DNA of 64,000 nt from Polyangiaceae bacterium. GTDB taxonomy: Bacteria; Myxococcota_A; Polyangia; Polyangiales; Polyangiaceae. The position numbers and the translations under genes are program-made. Under the pieces are notes generated by a model. The model worked only from the letters and a program-made list of their open reading frames with translations, did no database searches and was not told the origin of the DNA. Position 1 is the stretch's first letter, and every line of letters begins with the position of its first letter. Positions 26,167 through 35,245 of the stretch are shown piece by piece. The stretch lies in assembly GCA_015075635.1 (NCBI GenBank), contig JABTUA010000002.1:124001-188000 (forward strand), in the 5' to 3' direction.

Positions 26167-27966
26167 CGCGTAGGAGTTTCCATCTGTCAAAACCCACCGA
26201 GTCCAAGATACGCGGCGGCGGAGCTCGGGTCGAGTGCTGCCCGCGAACCCTCGCGCGGCGGGCGTCCGACGCAGCTCGGCAGAGATTCTCCGCGTCGCCG
26301 GCTGCGCAGGGCACAGCTCCGCCTTCGGCGAGGCGCTCACCGACGTCTCACTCCTTCCCGAACCCCAACATCAACTGCTCGGGCACGCTAACGCCGACAC
26401 GGGTCGCAGGCGGGGCCCTCGGGCCGAGGCCATGCTCCGCGAGCAGGCGGGTGATCTGGGCGCGGGTGTTGGCGACCTCGGCCCAGCGCATGGGCCCCGA
26501 GCAGCGCGGGCAGGTCTCCACGTCGGCGGCGAAGACGTGAGCGAGGAGCCAGGCCCACCGCTTTCGGGGTGCGGGCGCGTCGTCCGTGTCGCCGATCAGC
26601 TCGAGCTGATCGCCGCGAGCAGGCGGGGGCTTGTTCGCGGTCGCGTCGTCGAGCGCGGGCGTGGGCACGACGAGACGCCGGCGCGAGGAGTGGCTCGAGA
26701 GTACGCCGAAGTACCGGAGCAAGTGGAATCGCGGCGGGGGCACAGCAGCGACGAGCCGCGGGATGAGGTCAGCTGGCTCGAACACGAGCGCTCGCGTGCC
26801 GTCGCGCCACACCTTCTTGAACGTCAGCTCGAGCTTGCCGTCCGCGCGGCGCTCGAGGCGGTCCTGCGCGACGGGGGGGCGCGTGATGTACTTGCAGAGC
26901 CGCTCCACGCGACGGCGGTCCCGCCCGTCCACGACCTGCACGGCGTGGATGTTGATACCGCGCACCTCTGCGATGGGCTGGTCGGTCGCATCGACGGCGC
27001 GGGGGCGCGCGGGTGGGTCGGGCGAGGCGATGAGGCGAAGCGGCGGCTGGCCAGCGCGGTCGCCGCTCACGGAGAGGCCCTGCGCGGCGGCGGCGTAGCA
27101 GGCGGCCAGGCCAGGCTCGTCGAGGGCGAGCTCTGGTGGCGTGTCCTCGACGAGCTCGGGGTCGAGGCTCTTGCCGTGCGCTCGGAGGAGCTTCTCGACG
27201 CGAGCGGCGGTGCGCGCGGCCACCTCGGCGATGTCGGTTCGCGTGGGCGTGTCGAGCTCGCGAAACTCGAGCGGCGAGCGCGGGTCGTCGTTCTCGTGAA
27301 CGTAAACGCCGTCGAGCACCAGCGAGTGGAAGTGGACGTTCAGGCGCAGCGCGCTGTCCGTCCTCTGCACCGCGGCCACGCCGCCCGTGTGCGCGTCTGC
27401 GACGCTCGCTAGCCCGAGCTGGCGCTTCGCTCGCCAGCGCAGTGAGCGGTCCACCTCTGCCATGAACGCGCTCACCACCTCGGCGCAGAGCTTCCGGTCG
27501 TAGCCGAGCAAGGCTCGCAGTCCCCAGGGCAGTGAGCAGATCCAATGGCGAATGGGCACGCGCGGCAGGACGCTCTGCTCCAAGTGGACGGCGGTGTCCG
27601 CCATCCGCCGACCGAGGCAGGAGGGGCAGAATCCGCGCTGTTTGCAGGAGAAGGCGACGAGCTCGGAGTAGCCGCACTCGCGACAGACCAGATGCAGACA
27701 CCCGTGCTCGAGACGCCCGCAGCGAAGGTACTCCTCGAACTCCTTCACCACGAAGCGCGGCAGTCCGCCGTGCTCCTCCGCGCGCTCGAGGAACGCCGGC
27801 CAGTGCTCCGCCACCGTCTGGTAGAGCACGGTCCTCTCCGGCCGGTGGCGGAAGCGCGAGCGCTCGGGCTGTGCGAGCGCATGTGCAGGGTGGCCCACGC
27901 CACTGCCGCCTCAGCGAGCGGCGTGCCAGCCAGGTGAACCCAAAACCCCGCTGTTTCGCTCGCTCA
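26167..27966 (-). mobile_element. IS91-type element, copy 4 (1,800 bp)
   Basis: Appears identical to copies 2 and 3. The left edge cuts the VWA gene. The right edge is followed by CAAG and 68 bp later by the DUF559 gene, the same arrangement as at copy 1. This is the likely source, or sister, of the duplicated block at 1-4454. Confidence 0.92.
26348..27898 (-). CDS. IS91-family rolling-circle transposase
   Basis: Same 516-residue transposase as in copies 2 and 3, with all motifs intact. Its 5' end faces the DUF559 gene, so DNA on that side would be carried along if transfer failed to stop at the terminal end. Confidence 0.93.
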   Translation of the reverse strand: MGHPAHALAQPERSRFRHRPERTVLYQTVAEHWPAFLERAEEHGGLPRFVVKEFEEYLRCGRLEHGCLHLVCRECGYSELVAFSCKQRGFCPSCLGRRMADTAVHLEQSVLPRVPIRHWICSLPWGLRALLGYDRKLCAEVVSAFMAEVDRSLRWRAKRQLGLASVADAHTGGVAAVQRTDSALRLNVHFHSLVLDGVYVHENDDPRSPLEFRELDTPTRTDIAEVAARTAARVEKLLRAHGKSLDPELVEDTPPELALDEPGLAACYAAAAQGLSVSGDRAGQPPLRLIASPDPPARPRAVDATDQPIAEVRGINIHAVQVVDGRDRRRVERLCKYITRPPVAQDRLERRADGKLELTFKKVWRDGTRALVFEPADLIPRLVAAVPPPRFHLLRYFGVLSSHSSRRRLVVPTPALDDATANKPPPARGDQLELIGDTDDAPAPRKRWAWLLAHVFAADVETCPRCSGPMRWAEVANTRAQITRLLAEHGLGPRAPPATRVGVSVPEQLMLGFGKE

Positions 27967-28034
27967 CAAGGTGGCGAAGTGGCGAACTCAGGTGGCGATC
28001 GACGCGCTTCGTGACACCCGGCGGGGTGCCACCG

Positions 28035-28394
28035 TCACCCATCGCTGCCGAGCACCGCGCGCACGCGCGCGACCGCTTCCCCGAGGTCCCGGGCAACGAG
28101 CTCCGCCGGCAGCCGCAACACCCGCCACCCGCGGCGACCAAGCTCCCGGTCCCGGCGCGCATCGGCCGCACGCCGGCTGGCGTGGTACGCGCCATCGACC
28201 TCAATCACGACGCGCACGGAGGGCACGGCGAAGTCCGCGATGTACCGGCCGACGACGTACTGACGTCGGACGACCGCGCCCAGCTTCCCGCCACGCAGCT
28301 CCCGCCACAGCGCCTCCTCCGTGGGCGTCTGCGCAAAGCGCATGGCGCGCGCCCGAGCTTCGATGACTTGCGAGTGAGTGGTCTTCCAAGACAT
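28035..28394 (-). CDS. DUF559-family endonuclease-like protein, right copy
   Basis: 119 residues, the same protein as at 1501-1860 apart from DLGEAV in place of DLREAV. It shows the restriction-endonuclease-like core (RYIADFAVPS then VVIEVDGAYH) and the helix-rich ends of DUF559. These small proteins are widespread and often occur as solitary genes. A link to Vsr-like nicking is structural, not shown. Upstream lies an inverted repeat (28401-28577) that may be part of a mobile cassette with the gene. Confidence 0.8.
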   Translation of the reverse strand: MSWKTTHSQVIEARARAMRFAQTPTEEALWRELRGGKLGAVVRRQYVVGRYIADFAVPSVRVVIEVDGAYHASRRAADARRDRELGRRGWRVLRLPAELVARDLGEAVARVRAVLGSDG

Positions 28395-28400
28395 GGCGCC

Positions 28401-28577
28401 TCCTGTCCGGCACCGCGGCCGGGCTTTGCCCACCCACGGCGCAGGAGGCGTGACAGCCGCCTCGGTCCTCGCGATGCGCCTCGGCGCGGCGACCTCGGGA
28501 AAACGCGGCGTGAAGCCACAGCGGCTGGCGCGACTCGTGCGCCACCTGGGCAGAGCCCGGCCGCGGTGCCGGCAGGA
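28401..28577. repeat. Inverted repeat, about 31-bp arms, 114-bp spacer
   Basis: The arm 28401-28432 (starting tcctgtccggcaccgcgg) is the reverse complement of 28547-28577 except for one extra base and one mismatch. The left end lies 6 bp upstream of the DUF559 start codon. The same arms stand at 1867-1898 and 4037-4067, there split by the group II intron. Confidence 0.85.
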
Positions 28578-28964
28578 GCCAGCGGCGCGGAAGCTCACGA
28601 CGCCGTCATCGAAGCGAGCGGACACGAGCTCGGAGCGTCGCCTGCCCTCGAGTCACAGTGATGCGCCAGTCTCGGAGCGACGCGTCTCCCCCACGCGCGC
28701 AGCGCGCGCCATCGGCAGGGCGCCGGTGGTCTTGGCAAGACGTGAGCCGGCGCGCGCTGCCGCGTAAGGGGGAGACCGCGGCGCGCAGCGCCGCGAGTGG
28801 GGGCACCTACTTCACCACCGGGATCTCGACCGTATTGATCAGCTTCGTCCCCATCCCCGCTGGGTACGCGTACGACACGTACGCGGTGTACACGTCGCTC
28901 GGGCCGAAGGTCACCGAGCCCCAGCCCCAGACGGTGGCGGTGAAGGGCGCCTTGCTCTGCATCG
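28441..28964. repeat. 524-bp direct repeat, right copy (intron-free site)
   Basis: Right-hand partner of 3931-4454. Here the sequence runs on without break into the intact IgGFc-binding gene on one side and the DUF559 region on the other, so this is the original arrangement. Confidence 0.95.
28777..28795 (-). terminator. GC-rich hairpin after IgGFc-binding gene
   Basis: A perfect 8-bp stem, CGCGGCGC with GCGCCGCG around three bases, lies 11 bp past the stop codon. There is no U tract, so it may slow or protect the transcript end rather than terminate alone. Also present at 4267-4285. Confidence 0.5.
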
Positions 28965-30561
28965 ACTGGCGGCCGTTCGAGCAGTTGCCCTGGCCCTGGA
29001 AGGCGCCGGTGACCAGCGTCGTGTGCGTGTACTCGTAGTCGCCCAGGGGCTTCCAGTCGCCGAGCGTGCCCAGGCACTCGAGCTCCACGTCCTGGAACGC
29101 GCCGGACTGATCCTTCTGGCGCACGACCACCAGGGAGGTCTCGGGGTAGGTCGGGTCGGTGAAGAACACGTAAGAGTCGAGATACTGCCCGACCGGGACG
29201 ACGTTGACCCACTCCGGATCGCCTTCGCCCAGGAAGTCGTTGCCGCCGGTCATGTAGGCGCCGACGTAGAACGGGTGGCTCGAGTCCTGGCTCTTCACCG
29301 TGAAGGCCTCCTTGCTCCAGAACTCGACGACCTCGCCTTGCTTCAAGGTGGTGGGCGCGCCGGCGGGGGCGGCGGGGGTGTAGCTCAGCGTGGTGCCGTC
29401 CACCGCGCCGACGATGCGCCAGGGGACGACCTCGTCCACCGGATCGAAGCCCTGGCGGCGCGGCTTGTGGCGCACGGCGACGTATTCGCTGCCGAGCTGC
29501 TTCACGGGCAGGAGCTGCTGCTGCGCGGTGTCGCAGGCCTCCTTGTCCGCGGGCACGTTGATGCAGGTGGCGCCGCCGAACACACCGATGGGCTTGTCGG
29601 CCTGGATGGCGCTGCCGGTGAGCTCGGCGCCCTGGGTGAACTGCACGTATTCGCCGCGCTGGAGCTTGTACTCGGCGACCTGCCCGGCGGCGGTGGCGCT
29701 CACGTTCACGCCCGGCTCGATGGCGGCCACGGGCTTGATCTTCACCGTGGTGTCGTCCTCCTGGGCGACGATGTCGAGGGACGGCATCGCGTACTTCGGG
29801 TGCACCGCGCTCTGCTTGTAGGCGTTGATGGCGACGTAGTTGCCGTCCCAGGCGCTGGTGGGCAGGAGCAGCGCGGCGCTGGTCGCGGCCACGGCGCCGC
29901 CGCCGTAGGGGAAGATCTGGTAGGCCGAGACCGGCGCGCTGGTCTTGATGTGGAAGGCCTTGCCGAGCCCGCTGCCGTGCACCGCCGTGTCGGCCTTGAG
30001 CGCGGTCGGGACGGGGCAGTTCATGTTCTTGGGCGGGTTGCCCTCGGACAGGAACAGAATGGCGACCTCGTTCGGAGGCAGACCGTTCGCCGCGTCGTAG
30101 GGCGCGTAGGTGATGTCCTTGCCTTGGCCCTTCGGGATGCGGATGAAGTCGGTGTTGGTGAACTGCTGGCCGGCGCGATCGACGTCGATCTTCACGGGGC
30201 CGAGGCCGCGGTTCGCGACGAACACGGCGTAGCAGGCGCCGGGCAGGCCGTAGCCGCCGGTGGGATCGTTGATGGTGTCCACCTGGAGCGCGAAGTACTC
30301 GCAGCCGTAGGTGCTGCCGGCCTGCGCGGCGGCCTCGCAGGTCTCGGTCACCGGGGCGTCCGTGACGTTCACGTCGATGCCCGCGTCGCTGCCGCCGGCA
30401 TTGCCGGTGCCGCCCGTGGCGCCGCCGCTGCCCGCCGCGCCGCCCACGCCGCTGTCCGCGTTCGGATCGCCGGTGGCGACGACGTCGTCCGTCGCGGAGC
30501 AGCCCCAGGCCGCCGCGATCAGGGTTGGAACCAGCATCCCGAGCTTGTGCAAGGTCTTCAT
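28807..30561 (-). CDS. IgGFc-binding-protein-type surface lipoprotein
   Basis: 584 residues from the ATG at 30561. The signal peptide ends in a lipobox (AAAWGC), followed by a Gly/Ala/Thr-rich linker (GVGGAAGSGGATGGTGNAGG). The mature part has the features of the IgGFc-binding N-terminal-like family of myxobacteria: GCEYFALQVDT near the start, FHIKTSAPVSAYQIFPYGG, LGSEYVAVRHKPR, and repeated short beta-units to the end. It is predicted on the outer surface; the true ligand is unknown and the family name comes from a mucin-like human protein. Its 3' end is duplicated at 4297-4454. The upstream region contains GGGGAGAG. Confidence 0.85.
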   Translation of the reverse strand: MKTLHKLGMLVPTLIAAAWGCSATDDVVATGDPNADSGVGGAAGSGGATGGTGNAGGSDAGIDVNVTDAPVTETCEAAAQAGSTYGCEYFALQVDTINDPTGGYGLPGACYAVFVANRGLGPVKIDVDRAGQQFTNTDFIRIPKGQGKDITYAPYDAANGLPPNEVAILFLSEGNPPKNMNCPVPTALKADTAVHGSGLGKAFHIKTSAPVSAYQIFPYGGGAVAATSAALLLPTSAWDGNYVAINAYKQSAVHPKYAMPSLDIVAQEDDTTVKIKPVAAIEPGVNVSATAAGQVAEYKLQRGEYVQFTQGAELTGSAIQADKPIGVFGGATCINVPADKEACDTAQQQLLPVKQLGSEYVAVRHKPRRQGFDPVDEVVPWRIVGAVDGTTLSYTPAAPAGAPTTLKQGEVVEFWSKEAFTVKSQDSSHPFYVGAYMTGGNDFLGEGDPEWVNVVPVGQYLDSYVFFTDPTYPETSLVVVRQKDQSGAFQDVELECLGTLGDWKPLGDYEYTHTTLVTGAFQGQGNCSNGRQSMQSKAPFTATVWGWGSVTFGPSDVYTAYVSYAYPAGMGTKLINTVEIPVVK

Positions 30562-30637
30562 GGTGCGCTCTCCCCACTCTGGTGACGGCCCGCGGGGTGA
30601 ACGGGCGGGAAATTCTGACATCGCCGGGGCGAGGAGA

Positions 30638-31495
30638 CTAGGGCACGACGTCGAGCTGGACGCCGTCGAACTTCACCGCGCCGCCGATCTTCACGCTGAA
30701 AGTGTGTGATCCCGGCTGGGCACCGACCTCGAGGTCGCAGCTCGCCAGACCCTTGTCGTCGGTCAACACGACTCCGCCCTTGCACTGGATGCCAGCCGGA
30801 CCGTCCAGCCAGACGCCGATTTCGGGGAGCGCGCTGCCCACGTAGGGACCGGCCTGATTGACCACGCGCACCTTCACCGCTCCCGGCAAGATCGTGCCCG
30901 CCTTGGCGCTGCCGGCGTGCTTCTGCTCCGGCGCCTCGAGCACCGCCAGCGGCATGGTCGGAGGTCCCGTGCCCGTGTCGCAGGTGGTCATGCGGAGCTC
31001 GGCGCTGGTCGCGCCGGTCGCGACCGTGATCTTTTGCCGCGTGAACGACACGTTCGGCGGCACGTAATTGCCGACGAAGTTGTTCTCGCTGCGCCCGCTC
31101 GCGTCGGTGATGGTCTCGAGCTTGCCGAGGTTCCCCCAGCCCTCGCTGACCTTCCAGGAAAGCGCGACGTTGGGCGCGGGCACTCCACCGGCGCGCACCT
31201 CGACCAGCATCGGCTCACCCGCGGGGTACATCTCCGGCACCATCTGGTGGTTGCCGGCGACGACCTCGATCGAGAGCACGCCGCTGGCGCCCGCCGAGCC
31301 CGGCGTGCCCGCCGCGCCGCCACCGGCTCCCCCGGGCGCGCCACCAGCGGCTCCTCCCGCCGCACCGCCATCGGCGCCGCCGAGGCCTGGCGTCGGCCAG
31401 GCACCTGCATCCGAGCTTGGGCTCGAGCCCCCGCCGGCACCGGCGGCACAGGCGCTGCAGGCGAGGGAAACCAAGGCGATTGTGGCCGCTTTCAT
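30638..31495 (-). CDS. Ig-like-domain lipoprotein
   Basis: 285 residues. The signal is MKAATIALVSLACSACAAG, with the lipobox cysteine in SAC. A long Gly/Ala/Pro linker (residues 20-70) follows. The first domain (VVAGNHQMVPEMYPAGEPMLVEVRAGG, then NVALSWKV and GRSENNFVGNYVPP) resembles invasin/intimin-type Big_1 folds. A second similar domain (VRVVNQAGPYVGSALPEIGVWLDGPAG, then LTDDKGLASCDLEVGAQPGSHTF) ends the protein. It is probably an anchored surface or periplasmic structural protein. Same strand as the IgGFc-binding gene, 76 bp upstream of it, so possibly cotranscribed. Confidence 0.75.
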   Translation of the reverse strand: MKAATIALVSLACSACAAGAGGGSSPSSDAGAWPTPGLGGADGGAAGGAAGGAPGGAGGGAAGTPGSAGASGVLSIEVVAGNHQMVPEMYPAGEPMLVEVRAGGVPAPNVALSWKVSEGWGNLGKLETITDASGRSENNFVGNYVPPNVSFTRQKITVATGATSAELRMTTCDTGTGPPTMPLAVLEAPEQKHAGSAKAGTILPGAVKVRVVNQAGPYVGSALPEIGVWLDGPAGIQCKGGVVLTDDKGLASCDLEVGAQPGSHTFSVKIGGAVKFDGVQLDVVP

Positions 31496-31608
31496 CGACT
31501 TCCCTGCTCTGGTGGCGCGCGCGTGGAAGTCCGGGCGGAAGTTTCTGCGCGACGCGTTGTCAGGGGTCGGCGCCTGGGGGAAGCTGGCGCCTGGGCGGTG
31601 GACACGCC

Positions 31609-33159
31609 GTGAAGGACTCAGGCCCGGACCCCTATCGCGAGCTCTTCGAGCGCTCGGCGGACGCCATCCTCATCATCGAGGACAACCGCTTCGTGGACTG
31701 CAACGCCGCGACGGTCGCGATGCTGCGCTACCAGAACAAGGAGGACCTGCTCCGCACCCACCCTTCGGAGCTGTCCCCTCCGAGGCAGCCGGACGGCAGG
31801 AGCTCCTTCGAGAAGGCCAACGAGATGATGGCCACCGCCTTCGAGCGCGGGAGCCATCGCTTCGAGTGGGATCACGTCCGCTTCGACGGCGAGGTGTTCC
31901 CGGTCGAGGTCCTCCTGACCGCCGTGCAGCGCGACGACAAGCGGATCCTGCACGTGGTGTGGCGCGACATCACCGACCGCAAGCGCCTGGAGGAGCAGCT
32001 CCGGCACTCCCAGAAGATGGAGATCATCGGCCAGCTCACCGGCGGCATCGCGCACGACTTCAACAACCTGCTCGTGGCCATCATGGGCAACGGAGAGCTG
32101 TTGCAGCGGAAGCTCCAGGACCGGCCCGAGCTCGTGGTGTTCGTCGAAGAAATGGTGAAGGCCGGCCGGCGCGGCGCCGCGCTGGTCCGCCAGCTCCTGC
32201 TCTTCAGCCGGCCCCAAGACAGCCCGGCCGAGCTCATCGACCTGGTCCCCGTGCTCCGGGACGTGCACCGCATGCTGGAGCGCCTGATCGGCGAGAACGT
32301 GCGCCTCGTGATCGAGTCCCACCCCGAGCCGTTGCTCACGGGCAGCTCCCGCGGCCACATCGAGCAAGTCGTCGTCAACCTGGTGACCAACGCTCGGGAC
32401 GCCATGCCCAACGGGGGCACCATCACCGTCGGCCTCAAGCCGGTGAGCATCGCGAAGGACAGCATCGGCGCCGTCGAGCAGCTCGACCCGGGACGGTACG
32501 CCCTGCTCTCCGTCACGGACACCGGGCACGGCATGAGCGACGAAGTGCTGGCTCACGCCATCGATCCCTTCTTCACCACCAAGGACGTGGGACGCGGCAC
32601 CGGGCTCGGGCTGTCCACCGTGTATGGCATCGCCAAGCAGAGCGGCGGCGGGCTGCGCATCGACAGCAGCGTGGGCCACGGCTCGACGGTGAAGGTCTAC
32701 CTGCCGCTGCGGCAGGGCGTGCCGGCGACGCCCGAACCCCCCGCGGTGCCGCGTCCGGTGCGCGGCGGCGACGAGCGCATCCTGGTGGCCGAAGACGACG
32801 AGACCGTCGCGAAGGTCGTGGTGCGCGCGCTCACCGCGCGGGGCTACCGGGTCGAGCTGGCCAGCGACGGAGCCCAGGCGCTCGAGCGCTGTTTGGCGCG
32901 GCGCGGCGACGTCGACCTCCTGGTGACCGACGTGGTCATGCCCCGCATGAACGGACCCGAGCTGGTCCGAGCGCTGCGCGCCGAAGGGATCGGCGTGCCC
33001 GTGCTGTTCATGTCCGGCTACACGCGCGACGAGGCGCTGCCGCCGGGGGACGGCGATGGCCCGGTGGAGCTGCTCGAGAAGCCGTTCACTGCCACTGAGC
33101 TCGTGACCCGCGTCCGAGAGGTCCTGGACCGAGGCGCCGAAGATGCCGCGGCTGACTGA
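31609..33159 (+). CDS. PAS hybrid sensor histidine kinase with receiver domain
   Basis: 516 residues from a GTG at 31609, chosen because the PAS domain begins ten residues later. It contains a PAS domain (about 8-125, YRELFERSADAILIIEDNRFVDCN), a HisKA-type dimer with phospho-acceptor His149 (GQLTGGIAHDFNNLL), an ATPase domain (NLVTNARDAM, DTGHGMS, GRGTGLGLSTVYG) and a C-terminal receiver with phospho-acceptor Asp441 (LLVTDVVMPRMNG) and a conserved Lys (LLEKPFTATEL). No membrane segment, so it senses a cytoplasmic signal. The H-box HDFNN marks NtrB-like kinases. It overlaps the next gene by 17 bases. Confidence 0.9.
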   Translation: MKDSGPDPYRELFERSADAILIIEDNRFVDCNAATVAMLRYQNKEDLLRTHPSELSPPRQPDGRSSFEKANEMMATAFERGSHRFEWDHVRFDGEVFPVEVLLTAVQRDDKRILHVVWRDITDRKRLEEQLRHSQKMEIIGQLTGGIAHDFNNLLVAIMGNGELLQRKLQDRPELVVFVEEMVKAGRRGAALVRQLLLFSRPQDSPAELIDLVPVLRDVHRMLERLIGENVRLVIESHPEPLLTGSSRGHIEQVVVNLVTNARDAMPNGGTITVGLKPVSIAKDSIGAVEQLDPGRYALLSVTDTGHGMSDEVLAHAIDPFFTTKDVGRGTGLGLSTVYGIAKQSGGGLRIDSSVGHGSTVKVYLPLRQGVPATPEPPAVPRPVRGGDERILVAEDDETVAKVVVRALTARGYRVELASDGAQALERCLARRGDVDLLVTDVVMPRMNGPELVRALRAEGIGVPVLFMSGYTRDEALPPGDGDGPVELLEKPFTATELVTRVREVLDRGAEDAAAD

Positions 33160-35245
33160 CCACCCGGTCTTGCCTGCGCTGGCGGCGACGGAGATTTCCA
33201 TCTCATGGCGCGGCAGGAGCCTGCCCGCGCATGACGGCGAGCCCCTGTCGTCGGCGCTCTGGGCGGCGGGCGAGCGCGTGCTCGGGCACCACCCGAAGGA
33301 CGGCGCGGCGCAGAGCCTGTTCTGCGCGAATGGGCAGTGCGCGCAGTGTCTGGTGCTGGTGGACGGAAGGCCCGAGAAGGCCTGCGTGACCCGTGCGCGG
33401 GAAGGCATGCGGGTCGAGCCGGCCGACGGCTTGCCCGAGCTACCGAAGGACTCGGGGGCCACGTCAGCGCACGCGCTGGAAGAGCTGGCCGTCGACGTCT
33501 TGATCGTGGGCGGCGGACCCGCCGGGCTCTCCGCGGCGAAGGAGCTCGGCGAGCGGGGCATCGACGCGCTGTTGATCGACGACAAGCCCATCCTGGGCGG
33601 CAAGCTGGTGCTTCAGACGCACCGCTTCTTCGGCTCGTTCAACGCAGTGCACGCCGGGACTCGGGGTTTCGACATCGCCGCGCGGCTCGAGCGCGAGGTG
33701 CGCGAGCAGCCGACGGTCCGCGTCTGGACCGAGAGCCCCGCGGTCGGCGCGTTCAGCGACGGCGTGGTCGGCGTCTTGCACGGCGGCGAGCGCGGGAGCT
33801 ACGTGTTGGTGCGACCACGCGCGCTCGTGGTCGCCACCGGGGCTCGCGAGCGCTCGCTGTCGTTCCCGGGCAACACGCTGCCGGGTGTGATGGGAGCGGG
33901 GGCGTTCCAGACGTTGATGAACCGCGACCGGGTGCTGCCCGCCGAGCGGGTGCTGGTGGTGGGCGGCGGCAACGTGGGGCTCATCGTGGCGTACCAGGCG
34001 CTTCAAGCGGGTGTGCGCGTGGCCGCGCTGATCGAGGCGCTGCCCGAGTGCGGTGGCTACGCCGTGCACCACGACAAGCTCGCGCGGCTGGGCGTGGAGG
34101 TGCTCACCTCGCACACGCTGCTCGCGGCGCACGGCCGCGACTCGGTCGAGGGCGCGAGCGTCGCTCGCGTGGACGAGGCCGGTCACCCGCTGCCCGGGAC
34201 GGAGCGCTCCATCGCCTGCGACGCGGTGCTCCTGGCGGTGGGCCTGGAGCCGGAGAACGAGCTGTTTCGCAAGGCCTCCGAGCTCGGCTTCAGCGTCTTC
34301 GCCGCCGGCGACGCCGCCCAGGTCGCGGAGGCTTCGGCGGCGCTGTTTTCGGGCCGCATCGCCGCGCTCGAAGCGGCGCGCGCCGTCGGCCTGCTCTCCG
34401 AAGACGTTCCGGAGGCCTGGCGGCGCTCGCTGATCGTGCACGGGTCGCGCCCGGGTCCACGCGGCAGCGAGCAGGGCGCGCCGGAAGCCGGCGTGGTCCC
34501 GGTGATCCACTGCGTCCAGGAGATCCCCTGCGACCCCTGCGCCTCGGTCTGCAAGCAAGGCGGGCTGGTGATCGATCCCGAGGACATCCGGCACCTCCCG
34601 CGGTTCGTCGGCGACGCGCTCGGCCGCCCCTGCGTGGGCTGCGAGAAGTGCGTGACCATCTGCCCCGGGCAGGCGGTCACCCTCGTGGACTATCGCCACG
34701 ACCCCGAGCACCCGACGGTGATCGTGCCGTTCGAGATGCCTCGAGCCGAGATCGGTCCGGGCAGCAAGGTCACCGCGCTGGACATCGACGGTCACGTGCT
34801 CGGCGAGCTCGAGGTGGTGCGCGTGCGCGACGCGAAGGTCTCGGATCACACCCTGGCGATCCGCGTGCGCGCGCCGCGCGACCTCGCGCAGCGCGTGGCC
34901 GGGGTCCGCGTCGGGGGTTGGCCCGCGGAGGGCGAGCCCGAGCGCTTCGTGCCGCAGCCGGCGCCCGAGGCCATCGTGTGCCGTTGCGAACGCGTCAGCG
35001 CCGACGAGCTCCGCGCCCGCGTTCGCGCCGGTGAGCACGACGTGCACGTGCTCAAGGTGCTCACCCGCGTCGGCATGGGCGCCTGCGGGGCGCGCACGTG
35101 CTGGCCGTTGGTGCAGCGCCTGCTCTGCGACGCAGGCGTGGCGGTCACAGAGGTGGTGGAGCCTCGCCACCGACCGCCGCTGTTCGAGGTTCGCCTGGGC
35201 GCCCTCGCCGACGCCAAGTCCGGCCCGGAGCGCGGCGGTGCCTGA
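33143..35245 (+). CDS. Multi-cofactor FAD/NAD dehydrogenase, alpha-type subunit with fused ferredoxin part
   Basis: 700 residues. The N-terminal 110 residues hold a 2Fe-2S domain (SLFCANGQCAQCLVLVDG, then KACVT) like the small gamma subunit of hydroxyproline and opine dehydrogenases or the start of sarcosine oxidase alpha. An FAD/NAD(P) disulphide-reductase fold follows (VLIVGGGPAGLSAAKEL; second GxGxxG at VLVVGGGNVGL; VFAAGDAAQV). Ferredoxin-like cysteines (CDPCASVCKQGG, CVGCEKCVTICPG) and a C-terminal BFD-type 2Fe-2S binding domain (CRCERVSADELRARV ... GACGARTC) complete it. It should pass electrons from the partner flavoprotein encoded by the next gene. Substrate unknown; amines or imino acids are likely. 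Confidence 0.85.
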   Translation: MPRLTDHPVLPALAATEISISWRGRSLPAHDGEPLSSALWAAGERVLGHHPKDGAAQSLFCANGQCAQCLVLVDGRPEKACVTRAREGMRVEPADGLPELPKDSGATSAHALEELAVDVLIVGGGPAGLSAAKELGERGIDALLIDDKPILGGKLVLQTHRFFGSFNAVHAGTRGFDIAARLEREVREQPTVRVWTESPAVGAFSDGVVGVLHGGERGSYVLVRPRALVVATGARERSLSFPGNTLPGVMGAGAFQTLMNRDRVLPAERVLVVGGGNVGLIVAYQALQAGVRVAALIEALPECGGYAVHHDKLARLGVEVLTSHTLLAAHGRDSVEGASVARVDEAGHPLPGTERSIACDAVLLAVGLEPENELFRKASELGFSVFAAGDAAQVAEASAALFSGRIAALEAARAVGLLSEDVPEAWRRSLIVHGSRPGPRGSEQGAPEAGVVPVIHCVQEIPCDPCASVCKQGGLVIDPEDIRHLPRFVGDALGRPCVGCEKCVTICPGQAVTLVDYRHDPEHPTVIVPFEMPRAEIGPGSKVTALDIDGHVLGELEVVRVRDAKVSDHTLAIRVRAPRDLAQRVAGVRVGGWPAEGEPERFVPQPAPEAIVCRCERVSADELRARVRAGEHDVHVLKVLTRVGMGACGARTCWPLVQRLLCDAGVAVTEVVEPRHRPPLFEVRLGALADAKSGPERGGA

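Noticed and set aside
23869..26340. 823-residue VWA protein with a start inside IS91 copy 4
   Set aside because: The first 58 residues are read from the IS end in a frame also seen at other copies; they are not part of the gene, which is truncated at 26166.
11124..27966. Interpretation of copies 2-4 as a composite transposon carrying the genes between them
   Set aside because: IS91-type elements do not move as IS-flanked composite units by cut-and-paste, and the genes between copies are broken at the edges.
29023..30585. 520-residue open frame on the plus strand
   Set aside because: It is antisense to the IgGFc-binding gene, whose minus-strand product has a signal peptide and family features. 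High GC keeps the opposite frame open.
31618..33603. 661-residue open frame on the minus strand
   Set aside because: Shadow of the hybrid kinase and the dehydrogenase; His/Arg/Val-rich composition without any motif.
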